In this document: positions 35,212 to 48,904 of the stretch, piece by piece
How positions within the stretch are numbered: the stretch's first letter is position 1
Layout of the letters: each line of letters starts with the position of its first letter
NCBI GenBank assembly: GCA_903824575.1
Contig: CAIJXJ010000146.1
Coordinates: forward strand, 22,926 to 86,925
Reading direction: 5' to 3'
Origin: an uncultured Methylobacillus sp.
Lineage (GTDB): Bacteria > Pseudomonadota > Gammaproteobacteria > Burkholderiales > Methylophilaceae
DNA length: 64,000 bases
The notes under the pieces: model-generated
Databases searched by the model: none
Told to the model about the DNA's origin: nothing
Seen by the model: only the letters and a program-made list of their open reading frames with translations
Translations under genes and position numbers: made by a program

Positions 35212-38200
35212 ATGCGCCTGACCCACTTAAAACTCGCCGGATTCAAATCCTTCGTCGATCCGACTACCTTGCATATTCACGGGCAGCGTATCGGCGTGGT
35301 CGGACCCAATGGCTGCGGCAAATCCAATGTAATGGAATCCATCCGCTGGGTGTTGGGCGAAGCGAGTGCGCGCGAAATGCGCGGTGACTCGATGCAGGAC
35401 GTAATTTTTAACGGCTCTGGCAACCGCAAGCCGGTCTCCCGTGCCAGCGTCGAATTACTGTTCGACAACAGTCTGGGTGGGGCCGCCGGTGAGTGGTCTC
35501 AATATGCCGAAATTTCGGTCAAGCGCGTATTGACGCGGGATAGTGGTTCCAGCTACTACATCAACAACACGCTGGTCAGACGACGCGATGTGGCCGATCT
35601 GTTCCTTGGCACTGGTCTCGGCGGACGCGCTTACGCCATCATCGGTCAGAACACCATTTCCCGCATCGTCGAGGCCAAACCGGATGAACTGCGCGTGTTT
35701 CTGGAGGAGGCCGCCGGCATTTCCAAATATAAGGAACGGCGTCGTGAAACCGAGCAACGCTTGCGCGATACCCGCGACAATCTGCTACGGGTAGAAGACA
35801 TCCGAGGGGAACTGGCCAAGCAGATTACACGCCTCGAAGCCCAGGCTCAGATTGCCCAACACTACCACCATTTGCAACAGGCGCTTGGACTTGCTCGCGG
35901 CCAATGCTGGCTATTGAAAAAGCGCGAAGCGGCATATCTATGGGAAAAGTCTCAACGCCAGGTCGAACGCCAAGCCCTTGAACTGGAAGCGCAGATCGCT
36001 CTGTTGCGCCGTACTGAAAATGAACTGGTGCAATTGCGTCTGGAGCATCAAGCAGGCAGCGAGGCGGTGCAAGGTGCACAAGGTCAGTATTATGAGGCGA
36101 ATGCGCAGGTCTCGACCCTAGAACAAACCCTACGCTATGCACGGGAGAACCACGAACGCCTGACGGCGCAACTGGCGCAAATGTCGAGCGACAGGGAAAA
36201 ATCCTTATCGCTCAGGCGCGAACACGAACATCAACTGACTGCGCAACAGTCGTTGCATCAACAAGCTATCCTGGACGCGAGCCAGGCACAACAGTCGCTA
36301 GACCTGGCTCGTGGGTCCTTACCAAAAAACGAGCAGGCTTACAGGGACGCGCAGGCTTCATTTGGACAGATTCAGACTGCCATGCTGCAGGCCGAACAAC
36401 AAATCCAGTTGGAACGCACCCATGTCGAGCACGCCAAGCGAACTGAGGAAGAATTGCAACAGCGCGAGCACAGGCTGGAGCAGGAGGAACGTGGACTGGT
36501 GTTGCCGGATGCGGCGCAATTGGCTGATAGAGAAACTGAAGGCCGCGAGTTGCAGGCCGGTTTAACCGCACTGGAGGCCGAACTGATGCAATCAAGCGCA
36601 TCTGAACAGGCTCACGCGATGCAGCTCAAGGACCTGCAGCAGTCAGTTCAACAGCAGGTGCGCCAAATTGCACAGATGGAGGCCGAGCAAGCCACTCTGC
36701 AGAAGCTGCAGCACGCCCTTGGTTACGAGGGGAGTCTCGATGCCTGGTTCCATCGCCATGGCATCGACAGCACACTACGATTATGGCAGTGCATTGGCGT
36801 TGAGCCCGCTGCCGAAACTGCATTGGAGGCGCTGCTCGGTCAGAGGCTCAAGGCCGTGGTGGCAAACGGCCATGAATTTTCCGAGCGCCCGCCCGCCGCT
36901 GTTGTGCTGTGTCAGGCTGACGCAAGCATGCCAAGCTCCGCGAAACATGCGGCGGGATGGGCTGGGCTAGCGTCCAGGGTGAGCGTGCAGGATGATCGCG
37001 TTGCCGGCGTATTGTCCGACTGGCTGAATGGGGTCTGGCTACTGCCGGCGGACGAAAATGCAGAGGTGGCGAGAGCACGGTTGTCGGCAGGAGAATTGCT
37101 GGTCAATGCCAACGGCGACATTTTCAGCCGTCATAGCGTATCTTTTCATGCACCGCAATCTGGATTGCATGGCGTGCTGGAGCGGCAGCGCGAACTGACG
37201 CAAATTGAAACTGCACTACCGACGTTGCAGCAATCGCTGCAACAGCAGGAAGTCCGGTCGGGGGAAGCCGACCGGCAGTTGCATGAACTTAGGCGTCATG
37301 TTGTTGAGCAACAGCAACTGTTGCGCCAACAAACCGCTGCTTTGCACACGTCGCATATGGAATTGCAGCGCTTGCAACAGCAGTTTCAGCATGCCCTGGC
37401 GCGGCAGCAGAGCTTGTCGGAGGAGAAGTCTGGCCTGCAGCAGAAAATGCGTGAGGCCCAGACACAGCAAGCTGGACGTGAACAGACGATCCAGTTATTG
37501 CAACAAGGTAGTACCACCCTACGCCAGCAACGGGAAGAGGCGGGATCAAAGCGTCAACAAGCGGAGATCGCGCTCAAACAAACACGCGATTTTTTACTGG
37601 TAGCAGAACGCGATGCCCAGCAACAGACGTTTTATGAAAAATTAATAATTAATAAAATTAGTGAGTTATCATCTAAAATTAAAGCAATAGATGATGGTTT
37701 AGTCGAGCTTGAAGTGCGCCATGCAGGAGCCATGGAGCATCTGGCAAAGAGTTCGGATAGCCGGCTTAAATCACAATTGGAACAGGCTCTGGAGTTGCAG
37801 CGTCAGGCAGAACAGGCACTGGCCGGTGCCAGAAACGCTCAGGCGGGTGTCGAGCAGCGCTTGCAGGAGATGGAGCGCAACCGGCTGCAAACCGAGCAGC
37901 AACTGCATCCGTTACGTGACAAGCTGGAACAATCGCGGCTGCAGGAGCAGCAGGCTCGCCTTGGCTTCGAGCATTGTGCGGAGCAGGTAGCTGCCACGGC
38001 TATCGACGAGGCCCTACTGGATAGAGGATTGGATAAGTCTTCCCGCTCGGGCGAGTTGGATCGACACGCACAACAGCTGGAGCAGCAGATCGCCGAATTG
38101 GGCGCGGTCAATCTGGCGGCGATTACCGAGCTGACAGCCGGCCAGCAGCGCAAGACCTATCTCGACAGCCAGTCGCTCGACTTAGAGCAGGCCATTCACA

Positions 38201-38721
38201 CGCTCGAAGAGGCCATCCACCGTATCGACCGTGAAACCCGCAGTCGCCTGCAGCATACCTATGACGAGGTCAACCGCAATTTCAACGAACTGTTTCAGAC
38301 CCTGTTTGGCGGTGGCCAGGCCCAATTGCAGTTGCTTGGGGACGAAATCCTCGACACCGGGGTGCAGGTGTTTGCGCAACCGCCCGGCAAGAAGAACAGC
38401 ACCATTCATCTGCTGTCAGGTGGAGAGAAGGCGTTAACCGCGATGGCGCTGGTGTTTGCGCTATTTCGCCTCAATCCGGCGCCATTCTGCCTGATGGATG
38501 AGGTCGATGCGCCGTTGGACGATAGCAATACCGAACGATTTTGCGCATTGGTGCGCAAAATGTCGGAACGCACGCAATTTGTGTTCGTCAGCCACAACAA
38601 GATCACGATGGAAATGGCGCAGCAACTGATCGGCGTCACCATGCAGGAGTCTGGTGTATCGCGTATTGTGGAAGTGGACATGGAAGCCGCGCTGCGAATG
38701 CAAACAGAATTCGCCGCGTGA
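35212..38721 (+). CDS. smc: Chromosome segregation SMC ATPase
   Basis: SMC forms the condensin-like ring with ScpA and ScpB. The 1169-residue protein has the N-terminal head with Walker [11 protein letters not shown] (31-40) and two long Gln/Glu-rich coiled coils (about 170-500 and 660-1000). These flank a hinge near 510-640 ([34 protein letters not shown]). The C-terminal head has the ABC signature [11 protein letters not shown] and Walker [14 protein letters not shown]. Bases 37630-37700 form an odd AT-rich patch in the second coiled coil (see findings), in frame. zipA follows after 41 bases and ligA after that, an order seen in betaproteobacteria. Confidence 0.97.
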   Translation: MRLTHLKLAGFKSFVDPTTLHIHGQRIGVVGPNGCGKSNVMESIRWVLGEASAREMRGDSMQDVIFNGSGNRKPVSRASVELLFDNSLGGAAGEWSQYAEISVKRVLTRDSGSSYYINNTLVRRRDVADLFLGTGLGGRAYAIIGQNTISRIVEAKPDELRVFLEEAAGISKYKERRRETEQRLRDTRDNLLRVEDIRGELAKQITRLEAQAQIAQHYHHLQQALGLARGQCWLLKKREAAYLWEKSQRQVERQALELEAQIALLRRTENELVQLRLEHQAGSEAVQGAQGQYYEANAQVSTLEQTLRYARENHERLTAQLAQMSSDREKSLSLRREHEHQLTAQQSLHQQAILDASQAQQSLDLARGSLPKNEQAYRDAQASFGQIQTAMLQAEQQIQLERTHVEHAKRTEEELQQREHRLEQEERGLVLPDAAQLADRETEGRELQAGLTALEAELMQSSASEQAHAMQLKDLQQSVQQQVRQIAQMEAEQATLQKLQHALGYEGSLDAWFHRHGIDSTLRLWQCIGVEPAAETALEALLGQRLKAVVANGHEFSERPPAAVVLCQADASMPSSAKHAAGWAGLASRVSVQDDRVAGVLSDWLNGVWLLPADENAEVARARLSAGELLVNANGDIFSRHSVSFHAPQSGLHGVLERQRELTQIETALPTLQQSLQQQEVRSGEADRQLHELRRHVVEQQQLLRQQTAALHTSHMELQRLQQQFQHALARQQSLSEEKSGLQQKMREAQTQQAGREQTIQLLQQGSTTLRQQREEAGSKRQQAEIALKQTRDFLLVAERDAQQQTFYEKLIINKISELSSKIKAIDDGLVELEVRHAGAMEHLAKSSDSRLKSQLEQALELQRQAEQALAGARNAQAGVEQRLQEMERNRLQTEQQLHPLRDKLEQSRLQEQQARLGFEHCAEQVAATAIDEALLDRGLDKSSRSGELDRHAQQLEQQIAELGAVNLAAITELTAGQQRKTYLDSQSLDLEQAIHTLEEAIHRIDRETRSRLQHTYDEVNRNFNELFQTLFGGGQAQLQLLGDEILDTGVQVFAQPPGKKNSTIHLLSGGEKALTAMALVFALFRLNPAPFCLMDEVDAPLDDSNTERFCALVRKMSERTQFVFVSHNKITMEMAQQLIGVTMQESGVSRIVEVDMEAALRMQTEFAA

Positions 38722-38762
38722 CATATAATCTCCCTATATTGGAAATGAATGGATCCAACAGC

Positions 38763-42114
<3,352 letters not shown>

Positions 42115-42253
42115 AAAAAATGTTTTAATATAGTATTTTACTTGTTTTATTTAAAGTTAATGTTTATATTAAAATTGAGTGCACTCAGGCTTGAACAGAA
42201 ATAAAATGGCATTCGACACATGGTCACAGCATCAATCAGGGGGAACAGTGTCG

Positions 42254-43027
42254 ATGCAGTCCGTGGTCAGCCTTGCCAAGGTAGCAGGTCAGGGCATTAT
42301 GAGCGTGTATCAGGGTAATATCACCACCCGCCTCAAGGATGACGAATCCCCCGTGACGGAGGCTGATCTTGCCGCGCACAACATCATACTGGCTGGTCTG
42401 GAGCAGCTTTCACCTGGCGTTCCGATCATTTCTGAAGAGTCCGATGCCATTCCGTTCCAGCTAAGACGTAAATGGAATCGCTACTGGCTGGTAGACCCGC
42501 TGGATGGCACGCGTGAATTCATTAAGCGAAACGGTGAATTTACAGTCAATATAGCCTTGATTGAGCACCACAATCCGGTTCTGGGCGTAGTCTATGCGCC
42601 GGCGCTGGATCTGCTTTATTTTGCGGTGAAAGGAGAGGGTGCCTATCGTCAGCAAGGCAGCCTCTTGCCCCACGCCATTAAGAGCCGGCAGATCCCTGAA
42701 CGAATCACCGTAGCAGGAAGTCGATCGCATACAAGCGGGCGCATGCAAGAATTTTTGCGCCGCATCGGCCCTCATGAACTAATCAGCATGGGCAGTTCTC
42801 TCAAGATCTGCCTGGTTGCTGAAGGGCGAGCTGATGTTTACCCGAGACTGGGTCCGACGTCGGAATGGGACACGGCCGCAGGGCAATGCGTGCTGGAGGA
42901 GGCTGGCGGCCAACTGGTTGGCATGGATGGAAGGAGTTTTCGCTATAACACCCGGGAATCACTGCTCAATTCAGAATTTTTTGCAACGGGATCAAAATCT
43001 CGAAACTGGGATGACTATATTAAATAA
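42254..43027 (+). CDS. cysQ: 3'(2'),5'-bisphosphate nucleotidase CysQ-like
   Basis: CysQ hydrolyses 3'-phosphoadenosine-5'-phosphate from sulfate assimilation. The 257-residue protein is an inositol-monophosphatase fold enzyme with the metal motifs ISEESDAIP, DPLDGTREFI and SEWDTAAGQCVLEEAGG. The ATG at 42254 has AGGGGGA 9 bases upstream, better than earlier in-frame starts at 42179 and 42206. A related inositol monophosphatase is the alternative, but KRNGEFTVNIALIE favours CysQ. The 139-base gap before it (42115-42253) is very AT-rich and probably holds its promoter. Confidence 0.88.
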   Translation: MQSVVSLAKVAGQGIMSVYQGNITTRLKDDESPVTEADLAAHNIILAGLEQLSPGVPIISEESDAIPFQLRRKWNRYWLVDPLDGTREFIKRNGEFTVNIALIEHHNPVLGVVYAPALDLLYFAVKGEGAYRQQGSLLPHAIKSRQIPERITVAGSRSHTSGRMQEFLRRIGPHELISMGSSLKICLVAEGRADVYPRLGPTSEWDTAAGQCVLEEAGGQLVGMDGRSFRYNTRESLLNSEFFATGSKSRNWDDYIK

Positions 43028-43039
43028 CAGGATGAATAA

Positions 43040-43957
43040 ATGAATAAAATTATATTTTTCTCAATCATTTTATGCCTCTCGCTGCATGTGGACGCAAACG
43101 ATGGAAGAGCAGATGCCGAGTCATGCAATAAGGCGCTAAAAGCCGCCGACTATGTGCAAGCTGTTACGTTGGCCAGAGTAGCCTTGAGTTCACATCCAGA
43201 TGACAGGGAACTCACTATGTGCCTTGGTCGCGCCCAGGGCGGAACAGGGGATCATGCCGCAGCGGTTCAATCCTTGATGGCAACCGACAAGTTGTCAAAA
43301 ACACCGTTTGAGCACGTGACGGCCTTAATTCAACTTGGCAACCAATACAAATCGGCTAAGGCTTATGTTGAAGCCATTGCAAGCTACAAACAAAGTCGTG
43401 ATATCGCGCATGCTGACAAAAACAAGAGATTCGAGATGATTGCGCTTAATCTGACCGGCGAAACCTTGCAAGACAGCGGTGATTTCAAGTCTGCACTCGA
43501 AGCCTACCAGCAAGGATACAAACTGGCCGCTAATGACAATGAGCGGGCCGACAGCCACGCCCATATGGCGTCCGCATACCGCGCATCAGGTCAATATGAG
43601 CAAGCCATCGGCCAGCAGATTCAAACAGCCGTGTTAGAGGAACGAAGCGGCGACCTCGACCATTATGCTTTCGCCAGCATTGAACTTGGGAACTTGTATC
43701 TAGTGGGGAAGCAATATAAAGAAGCCGATAAGGTCTTTAAAAACCTTTTCTCCGTGGTCAGTGAGGCCGGGAGTGACTATTGGCAGGCCAGTGTTTATCA
43801 AGCACAGGGCCGGTTGAAATTTTCGCAAGGCTTGGAAAGTGAAGCCCGCGACTTGATCAAGCTAGGCGTAGCCTTAGCTCAAAAAATCGGTGCCGGCGAA
43901 TTGGCCAAGGACATTGCAGAAACCGAATCCAATCTGGCAGATGGCAAGGAGTTTTAA
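43040..43957 (+). CDS. Secreted tetratricopeptide repeat protein, function unknown
   Basis: The 305-residue protein has a signal peptide (MNKIIFFSIILCLSLHVDA) and at least five TPR-like units (YVQAVTLARVALSSHPDDRE, AYVEAIASYKQSRDIAHADK, DFKSALEAYQQGYKLAANDN, QYEQAIGQQIQTAVLEER, QYKEADKVFKNLF). It is probably periplasmic and a protein-interaction scaffold. It follows cysQ by 12 bases and may be co-transcribed with it. An AGGA lies upstream of the ATG. No more specific family is recognisable. Confidence 0.8.
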   Translation: MNKIIFFSIILCLSLHVDANDGRADAESCNKALKAADYVQAVTLARVALSSHPDDRELTMCLGRAQGGTGDHAAAVQSLMATDKLSKTPFEHVTALIQLGNQYKSAKAYVEAIASYKQSRDIAHADKNKRFEMIALNLTGETLQDSGDFKSALEAYQQGYKLAANDNERADSHAHMASAYRASGQYEQAIGQQIQTAVLEERSGDLDHYAFASIELGNLYLVGKQYKEADKVFKNLFSVVSEAGSDYWQASVYQAQGRLKFSQGLESEARDLIKLGVALAQKIGAGELAKDIAETESNLADGKEF

Positions 43958-43964
43958 ATTTCTT

Positions 43965-43993
43965 TTCTTGCCTGCATTCATTGCAAGCAAGAA
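43965..43993. terminator. Imperfect hairpin after the TPR gene
   Basis: TTCTTGCCTGCA and TGCAAGCAAGAA form a 12-bp stem with one mismatch around a 5-nt loop, 7 bases after the TPR stop. No T-run follows, so it is at best a Rho-assisted terminator or a simple palindrome. The rest of the gap to rnhB (43994-44206) shows no gene. Confidence 0.35.
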
Positions 43994-44206
43994 CTGATTT
44001 GAACAGGCAGGTGAAATACTGGAACCAAGCAGACATTCAAGTATTTTGTTTTACGCCTTCCGGCAACTCACCAATCAGACCCGCCTTATCTATACAGCAA
44101 TGCCTTACCAGCAGGGCTTCCGCACGTGCGTCACTCATCAAATTTACATTTAACATAATATACATTATGCGAAAAGATGGTGGTTTTATAAGTGTTGCGT
44201 TTATCT

Positions 44207-44794
44207 TCATAAACCACCATCCACAACGCAACACTCCAACAGCTTCTTTACCGGCGCATAGCTCTTTCTGTGCACCGGTGATACGCCATGCAACAACAGT
44301 CGTTGCATGTGCATGGCTGTGGGATATCCCTTGTGCCGTGCAAATCCGTATTGGGGATAGAGTTTATCCAACTGATACATTTCAGCATCTCGTGCTGTCT
44401 TGGCAAGAATGGACGCCGCAGAAATGGCCGGAATCTTGCTGTCACCCTTGATGATCGCTTGTGCAGCATAGCTGATTTGTGGCGTGTACAAGCCATCCAC
44501 CAACACCAGTTGAGGCTCAATACTGAGGGCTTGCACAGCACGTTGCATAGCTAGCAGGCTAGCTTGCAGGATATTCAGGTGATCGATCTCTTCTACACTG
44601 GCCACTGCAATCACCCAGGCGAGTGAATGCTGCTTGATCTGTACAGCCAGTAGATCCCGTTTTTTCTCGCTCAGCGTCTTTGAGTCTGCAAGGCCTGCGA
44701 TGGGTCTGGCAGGATCCAGAATGACAGCGGCGGCAAATACGTTTCCAGCCAGGGGTCCGGCACCTGCCTCATCAACGCCACAGATCAAACTCAT
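44207..44794 (-). CDS. rnhB: Ribonuclease HII
   Basis: RNase HII cleaves RNA in RNA-DNA hybrids and starts ribonucleotide excision repair. The 195-residue protein has the conserved [12 protein letters not shown] (the family normally reads GVDEVGRGPLAG, so two positions are replaced), [15 protein letters not shown] and [12 protein letters not shown]. The Arg to Ala change in the normally invariant GRG motif is notable, because that triad contacts the junction ribonucleotide. Its start overlaps the lpxB stop by 4 bases, the usual lpxB-rnhB pairing. Confidence 0.93.
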   Translation of the reverse strand: MSLICGVDEAGAGPLAGNVFAAAVILDPARPIAGLADSKTLSEKKRDLLAVQIKQHSLAWVIAVASVEEIDHLNILQASLLAMQRAVQALSIEPQLVLVDGLYTPQISYAAQAIIKGDSKIPAISAASILAKTARDAEMYQLDKLYPQYGFARHKGYPTAMHMQRLLLHGVSPVHRKSYAPVKKLLECCVVDGGL

Positions 44795-45927
44795 ACCAGC
44801 AGGCTGAGAACGAGTTGTGCGGCTTTTTCTTCGGTGTTCTGCTGTAGTCTGCTGTGGATGCCGGAAAACTCACGCTTAATCTCGGCGACGGCTTCCTTGT
44901 CATGGATCAGTTTAAGCAGTTGGTCTGCAATGTTTTCCGGGGTGGCGTCTTGCTGCAACAGCTCTGGCACCAGCATGCGACCGGCCAGCACGTTGGGCAG
45001 GCCAACATAAGGCAAGTAATTCATGCGCCGCAGCAGCTGCCAACTCAGTGGTGACATGCGATAGGTAATGACCATTGGGCGCTTGATCAGTGCGGCTTCC
45101 AGCGTTGCTGTTCCTGATGCCACCAGCACACTGTCTGATGCCGTCATGGCAAGATGCGCATGCCCGAACAACAGGGTCATCGGCAATGCTGCTGCATCGT
45201 TACGGTGTAACGCTTCCTCGAACTTCCAGCGGGTCTCGCGCGTCGCCAGCGGAACCAGGAAATACACGTCAGGCACCTGTTTATGGATCTGGATGGCGGT
45301 TTTGACGAACAAATCCGCCATGTAATGTAACTCACTCTGACGGCTACCCGGAAGCAAGGCAATGACCAGTTTTCCTTCCTTGAGCCTCAATTCGCGTCGC
45401 GCACCGGCGCGGTCCGGCTCCAGCGGCAGCATATCCGCCAGCGGGTGACCGACATAGGTGACAGGCACATTGGCATCCTCATACAGAGGCACTTCAAATG
45501 GAAATAATGCCAATACATGAGACACGGCGCGTTTGATTTTGCCCATGCGTCCCCGTCGCCAGGCCCAGATCGAGGGACTGACATAATGGATGGTGGTAAT
45601 ACCACGTCGCTTGAGCTTACTCTCCAGATTCAGATTGAAATCCGGCGCATCGATGCCGATAAAGAGGTCTGGCGGATGCTTCTTGAAATAACGCATTAAT
45701 TGCCGGCGAATGCGCAGCAATCCCCACAACTGGCGCAGCACTTCAAAATAGCCGCGCACCGCGAGACGCTCCATCGGGAATAGGGAAACTGCGCCCTCCC
45801 CTTGCATCTTGGGGCCACAGATACCAACAAACTCAAGATCAGGCCGACGCTTTTTAAGTGCCCGAATCAGGTGACTTCCCAGCAAATCTCCGGAGGCTTC
45901 CCCGGCTACGATTCCAATGACTGGCAT
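44791..45927 (-). CDS. lpxB: Lipid-A-disaccharide synthase
   Basis: LpxB joins UDP-2,3-diacyl-GlcN and lipid X into the lipid A disaccharide. The 378-residue peripheral membrane enzyme has [19 protein letters not shown] at the N-terminus, [41 protein letters not shown] and [10 protein letters not shown], all typical. It overlaps rnhB. The 163-base gap up to lpxA (45928-46090) shows no gene and no convincing terminator, so lpxB may have an extra promoter there. Confidence 0.97.
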   Translation of the reverse strand: MPVIGIVAGEASGDLLGSHLIRALKKRRPDLEFVGICGPKMQGEGAVSLFPMERLAVRGYFEVLRQLWGLLRIRRQLMRYFKKHPPDLFIGIDAPDFNLNLESKLKRRGITTIHYVSPSIWAWRRGRMGKIKRAVSHVLALFPFEVPLYEDANVPVTYVGHPLADMLPLEPDRAGARRELRLKEGKLVIALLPGSRQSELHYMADLFVKTAIQIHKQVPDVYFLVPLATRETRWKFEEALHRNDAAALPMTLLFGHAHLAMTASDSVLVASGTATLEAALIKRPMVITYRMSPLSWQLLRRMNYLPYVGLPNVLAGRMLVPELLQQDATPENIADQLLKLIHDKEAVAEIKREFSGIHSRLQQNTEEKAAQLVLSLLV

Positions 45928-46090
45928 GTATATAAAAACCTATAAATCTACTAAAAACCGTTGAAACATGAGGAACGCTCGGTAGTCATAAGCTTGATCT
46001 TAATCATTAGGTGGCCTCTTACTCTAGAAACCAACAGCTTCATGCTTGTCCCAGTGCTTCCCGTGCCGCGTGGTTCAATGCTGCATAAAA

Positions 46091-46861
46091 TTAACGAATG
46101 ATACCGCGTGTTGCGTTGTTCAGAAATTCCAGCAGAATCGCGATTTCAGGGCACGCTTGCTGTTGCTCGGCCAGTTTCGCCTTGGCCTGATCCAGAGTCA
46201 GGCTGGACTTATACAGCGTCTTGTAGGCGCGCTTAAGTTGCAACAGGGTGTCACTGGAAAAGCCTCTGCGCTTCAGGCCTTCTGAATTGAGGCCATGAGG
46301 CGCGCAATCATAGCCTGCAGCCGTGACATAAGGAGGAATGTCCTTGAATACCACCGATCCCACTGCGGTAATGACATGGGCACCGATCTGGCAAAACTGG
46401 TGCACCAGGGTGAAGCCTCCTAGAATGGCATGATCCTGCACTACCACATGCCCGGCCAATGATGAATTATTGGCAAAGATGGTATGACTGCCAATCTGGC
46501 AATCGTGAGCGACATGCACGTAGGCCATCACCCAGTTGTCGTTGCCGATACGGGTGGCGCCGCTATCCTGCACCGTGCCGCGATTGAAAGTACAGTATTC
46601 GCGGATGGTGTTGCCGTCACCGATTTCAAGGGTGGTGGGCTCTCCCCGGTATTTCTTGTCCTGAGGCGCCGCACCGAGCGAGCAGAAATGAAAAATCTGA
46701 TTATCCCGCCCGATATTGGTCGGCCCTTCGATCACCACATGGGAACCGATGCGGGTGCCGCTATCAACGCGAACGCTGGCACCTATTATGGAATAGGCGC
46801 CCACCTCGACATCCGAAGCAAGTTCTGCTTTGGAGTCGATGATGGCGGTCGAGTGGATCAT
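46091..46861 (-). CDS. lpxA: UDP-N-acetylglucosamine acyltransferase
   Basis: LpxA transfers the first 3-hydroxyacyl chain onto UDP-GlcNAc in lipid A synthesis. The 256-residue protein is a left-handed beta-helix of hexapeptide repeats ([21 protein letters not shown] and so on). It carries the catalytic region [18 protein letters not shown], with His in HVAHD, and a C-terminal helical domain ([13 protein letters not shown]). The ATG at 46861 overlaps the fabZ stop as ATGA; a longer frame inside fabZ is less likely. Confidence 0.97.
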   Translation of the reverse strand: MIHSTAIIDSKAELASDVEVGAYSIIGASVRVDSGTRIGSHVVIEGPTNIGRDNQIFHFCSLGAAPQDKKYRGEPTTLEIGDGNTIREYCTFNRGTVQDSGATRIGNDNWVMAYVHVAHDCQIGSHTIFANNSSLAGHVVVQDHAILGGFTLVHQFCQIGAHVITAVGSVVFKDIPPYVTAAGYDCAPHGLNSEGLKRRGFSSDTLLQLKRAYKTLYKSSLTLDQAKAKLAEQQQACPEIAILLEFLNNATRGIIR

Positions 46862-47304
46862 TTGATGACCTTCAAGGTGCACAGCAGGCCTGCTTCGGCC
46901 ACGATTTCATCATTCACCAGCGCCTGGCCGGAATATTTCCAGATACCGCGCATGATGCGGTCAATTTTAACCTTGAGCACCAGTTGGTCGCCCGGGATTA
47001 CCGGCTTCTTGAAACGCACGTTGTCGATACCGGCAAAATAATAAACCGAGTCATCCGACGGTTTTCTACCCATGGTCTTGAATGACAGCACGGCCGCCGC
47101 CTGCGCCATCGCCTCGACGATCAGGACGCCAGGCATGACCGGATAATATGGAAAGTGCCCTGGAAAAAATGGTTCATTGATCGTCACGTTCTTGATGGCG
47201 ACGATTTCCTTCTCCAGTTCCAGTGAGATCACTCGATCCAGTAACAGGAATGGATAACGATGCGGCAAGTGTTCAAGAATTTCATGGATATCCATCTGGC
47301 TCAT
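46858..47304 (-). CDS. fabZ: (3R)-hydroxyacyl-ACP dehydratase
   Basis: FabZ dehydrates 3-hydroxyacyl-ACP in fatty acid elongation and competes with LpxA and LpxD for the same substrate. The 148-residue hotdog-fold protein has the catalytic His in [14 protein letters not shown] and Glu in LIVEAMAQA. It overlaps lpxD upstream and lpxA downstream by 4 bases each, which fits balanced co-expression. Confidence 0.98.
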   Translation of the reverse strand: MSQMDIHEILEHLPHRYPFLLLDRVISLELEKEIVAIKNVTINEPFFPGHFPYYPVMPGVLIVEAMAQAAAVLSFKTMGRKPSDDSVYYFAGIDNVRFKKPVIPGDQLVLKVKIDRIMRGIWKYSGQALVNDEIVAEAGLLCTLKVIK

Positions 47305-48341
47305 GACTGTTCCTTTTTTAATGCGTTAAGTTCGTGTTCGAGATGCTGAATCCGTGCCGCCATGTCATCCAGATGCCGTATCCGCACCGCCGTTTTCAAC
47401 CAATTTTCATGCGACTGAAATGGCATCAGGGCAGTATAAGTATCAGCTATCTTCAATGAGCGACTGATCATGCTGCCAGGTGAGATGGTGACATGATCAG
47501 CGATTTCCAGATGCCCGAGGATCATCGCCGCACCGCCGATCCGGCAGTGACGCCCGATGACTGCGCTGCCAGCGATGCCAACACAACCGGCAATCACGGT
47601 ATGCGCACCAATGTGGCAGTTGTGACCGATCTGGATCAAATTATCCAACTTGACGCCCTCTTCTATCACGGTGTCATCCAGAGCGCCCCTGTCTATCGTG
47701 GTATTGGCGCCGATCTCAACCAGGTCGCCAATCAGCACACGCCCGACTTGCGGGATCTTCACCCAACGTCCGGCGTCTTCTGCATAGCCAAATCCATCGG
47801 CACCGATCACGACGCCCGAACTCAGCACGCAGGAATGTCCGATTTCGCACCCCGCATACACCGTTACATTGGCATGCAATCGACTACTGTGACCGATGAT
47901 CACACCATCGCCTATGACGCAACCGGCCTCGATCACGACATCCTCGCCGATCGACACCTCGCGCCCGATATGAACATGAGCACCAATACTGACGGATGCC
48001 GGAATGACGACAGACAAATCCACCACGGCGGTGGGATGTAATCCTGGCAAAACCTTGCGTTGCGGATTCAGTAACAGGGAAACGCGCGCGAAATAGGCAT
48101 AAGGATTTTCAGCCACAATGCGTGGTAACAGCGTGGCATCGGCATCGTGAGCACCAACCACTACTGCACTGGCTTCTGTCAGCGCCAGGATAGGGCGATA
48201 TTTGGACGCCGAGACAAAACTCAGAGAACCCGCTTTTGCGCCAGCGAGAGAGGCGACTCGTGTGATCAGAGTCGTGTCATCCCCCAGCACCTGCCCACCC
48301 AGTTGCGCCGCGATTTCCCGCAGGGAATAGCTGGCACGCAT
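47301..48341 (-). CDS. lpxD: UDP-3-O-acylglucosamine N-acyltransferase
   Basis: LpxD adds the second 3-hydroxyacyl chain in lipid A synthesis. The 346-residue protein has an N-terminal uridine-binding domain ([18 protein letters not shown]), a hexapeptide-repeat beta-helix with the catalytic His in [18 protein letters not shown], and a C-terminal helix. I chose the ATG at 48341; a TTG one codon upstream is also possible. It overlaps fabZ by 4 bases. Confidence 0.97.
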   Translation of the reverse strand: MRASYSLREIAAQLGGQVLGDDTTLITRVASLAGAKAGSLSFVSASKYRPILALTEASAVVVGAHDADATLLPRIVAENPYAYFARVSLLLNPQRKVLPGLHPTAVVDLSVVIPASVSIGAHVHIGREVSIGEDVVIEAGCVIGDGVIIGHSSRLHANVTVYAGCEIGHSCVLSSGVVIGADGFGYAEDAGRWVKIPQVGRVLIGDLVEIGANTTIDRGALDDTVIEEGVKLDNLIQIGHNCHIGAHTVIAGCVGIAGSAVIGRHCRIGGAAMILGHLEIADHVTISPGSMISRSLKIADTYTALMPFQSHENWLKTAVRIRHLDDMAARIQHLEHELNALKKEQS

Positions 48342-48375
48342 CAATTCAAGACAATCAGTAGGAAGTTGGCAGTGA

Positions 48376-48879
48376 TTATTTCTTGCCCAGTGATTTTAAT
48401 ACCTTATCGGTAATATCGACTTTCTTGCTGGCATAGGCGACGCCGCTATAGACCACCAGGTCATAGCCATCGGTCTCAGCGACCGAAGTCACTGCCTTGT
48501 TGATGCGGTCTTGCAAGCCGGATAGTTCCTCATTCTTACGCAAGTTGATGTCTTCACGCAATTCACGCTGCTTACGCTGGAACTCAAGCTTGATATTCGA
48601 AACATCGCGCTCCTTGTTGCGCCTGTCGGATTCCGTCATGGTCAGGCCATCCTTGTCAAGGGCGGCTTCCTGATCCTTGATCTGTTTCTGCATGCGTTCC
48701 AGTTCCTGGGTGCGCGGGCCGAATTCCTTTTCCAGTTTCTTGCCACTCTCCGCTGTTTGCGGAGCTTCCTGCAGAATCTTGTCGACCTGGACATAACCAA
48801 TCTTCAACTCTGCGGCAGTGGCCCCCATGGAAAAAGCCACTAGACTTCCTGCCAAAACATAGTGCAACAACTTGTTCAA
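48376..48879 (-). CDS. skp: Periplasmic chaperone Skp/OmpH
   Basis: Skp holds unfolded outer-membrane proteins in the periplasm. The 167-residue protein has a signal peptide ([23 protein letters not shown]), then [17 protein letters not shown], and a long charged coiled coil of the OmpH tentacle. I place the start at a TTG (48879) because AGGAGA sits 6 bases upstream and gives a normal signal peptide. A longer frame starting at a TTG at 48900 has no such site. It lies between bamA and lpxD as in E. coli. Confidence 0.92.
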   Translation of the reverse strand: MNKLLHYVLAGSLVAFSMGATAAELKIGYVQVDKILQEAPQTAESGKKLEKEFGPRTQELERMQKQIKDQEAALDKDGLTMTESDRRNKERDVSNIKLEFQRKQRELREDINLRKNEELSGLQDRINKAVTSVAETDGYDLVVYSGVAYASKKVDITDKVLKSLGKK

Positions 48880-48904
48880 TTTATTTCTCCTGACGCACAA
48901 AAAT

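Noticed and set aside
42115..42253. AT-rich gap after ligA considered as an origin or mobile element boundary.
   Set aside because: No DnaA-box cluster, no terminal repeats; more likely a promoter region for cysQ.
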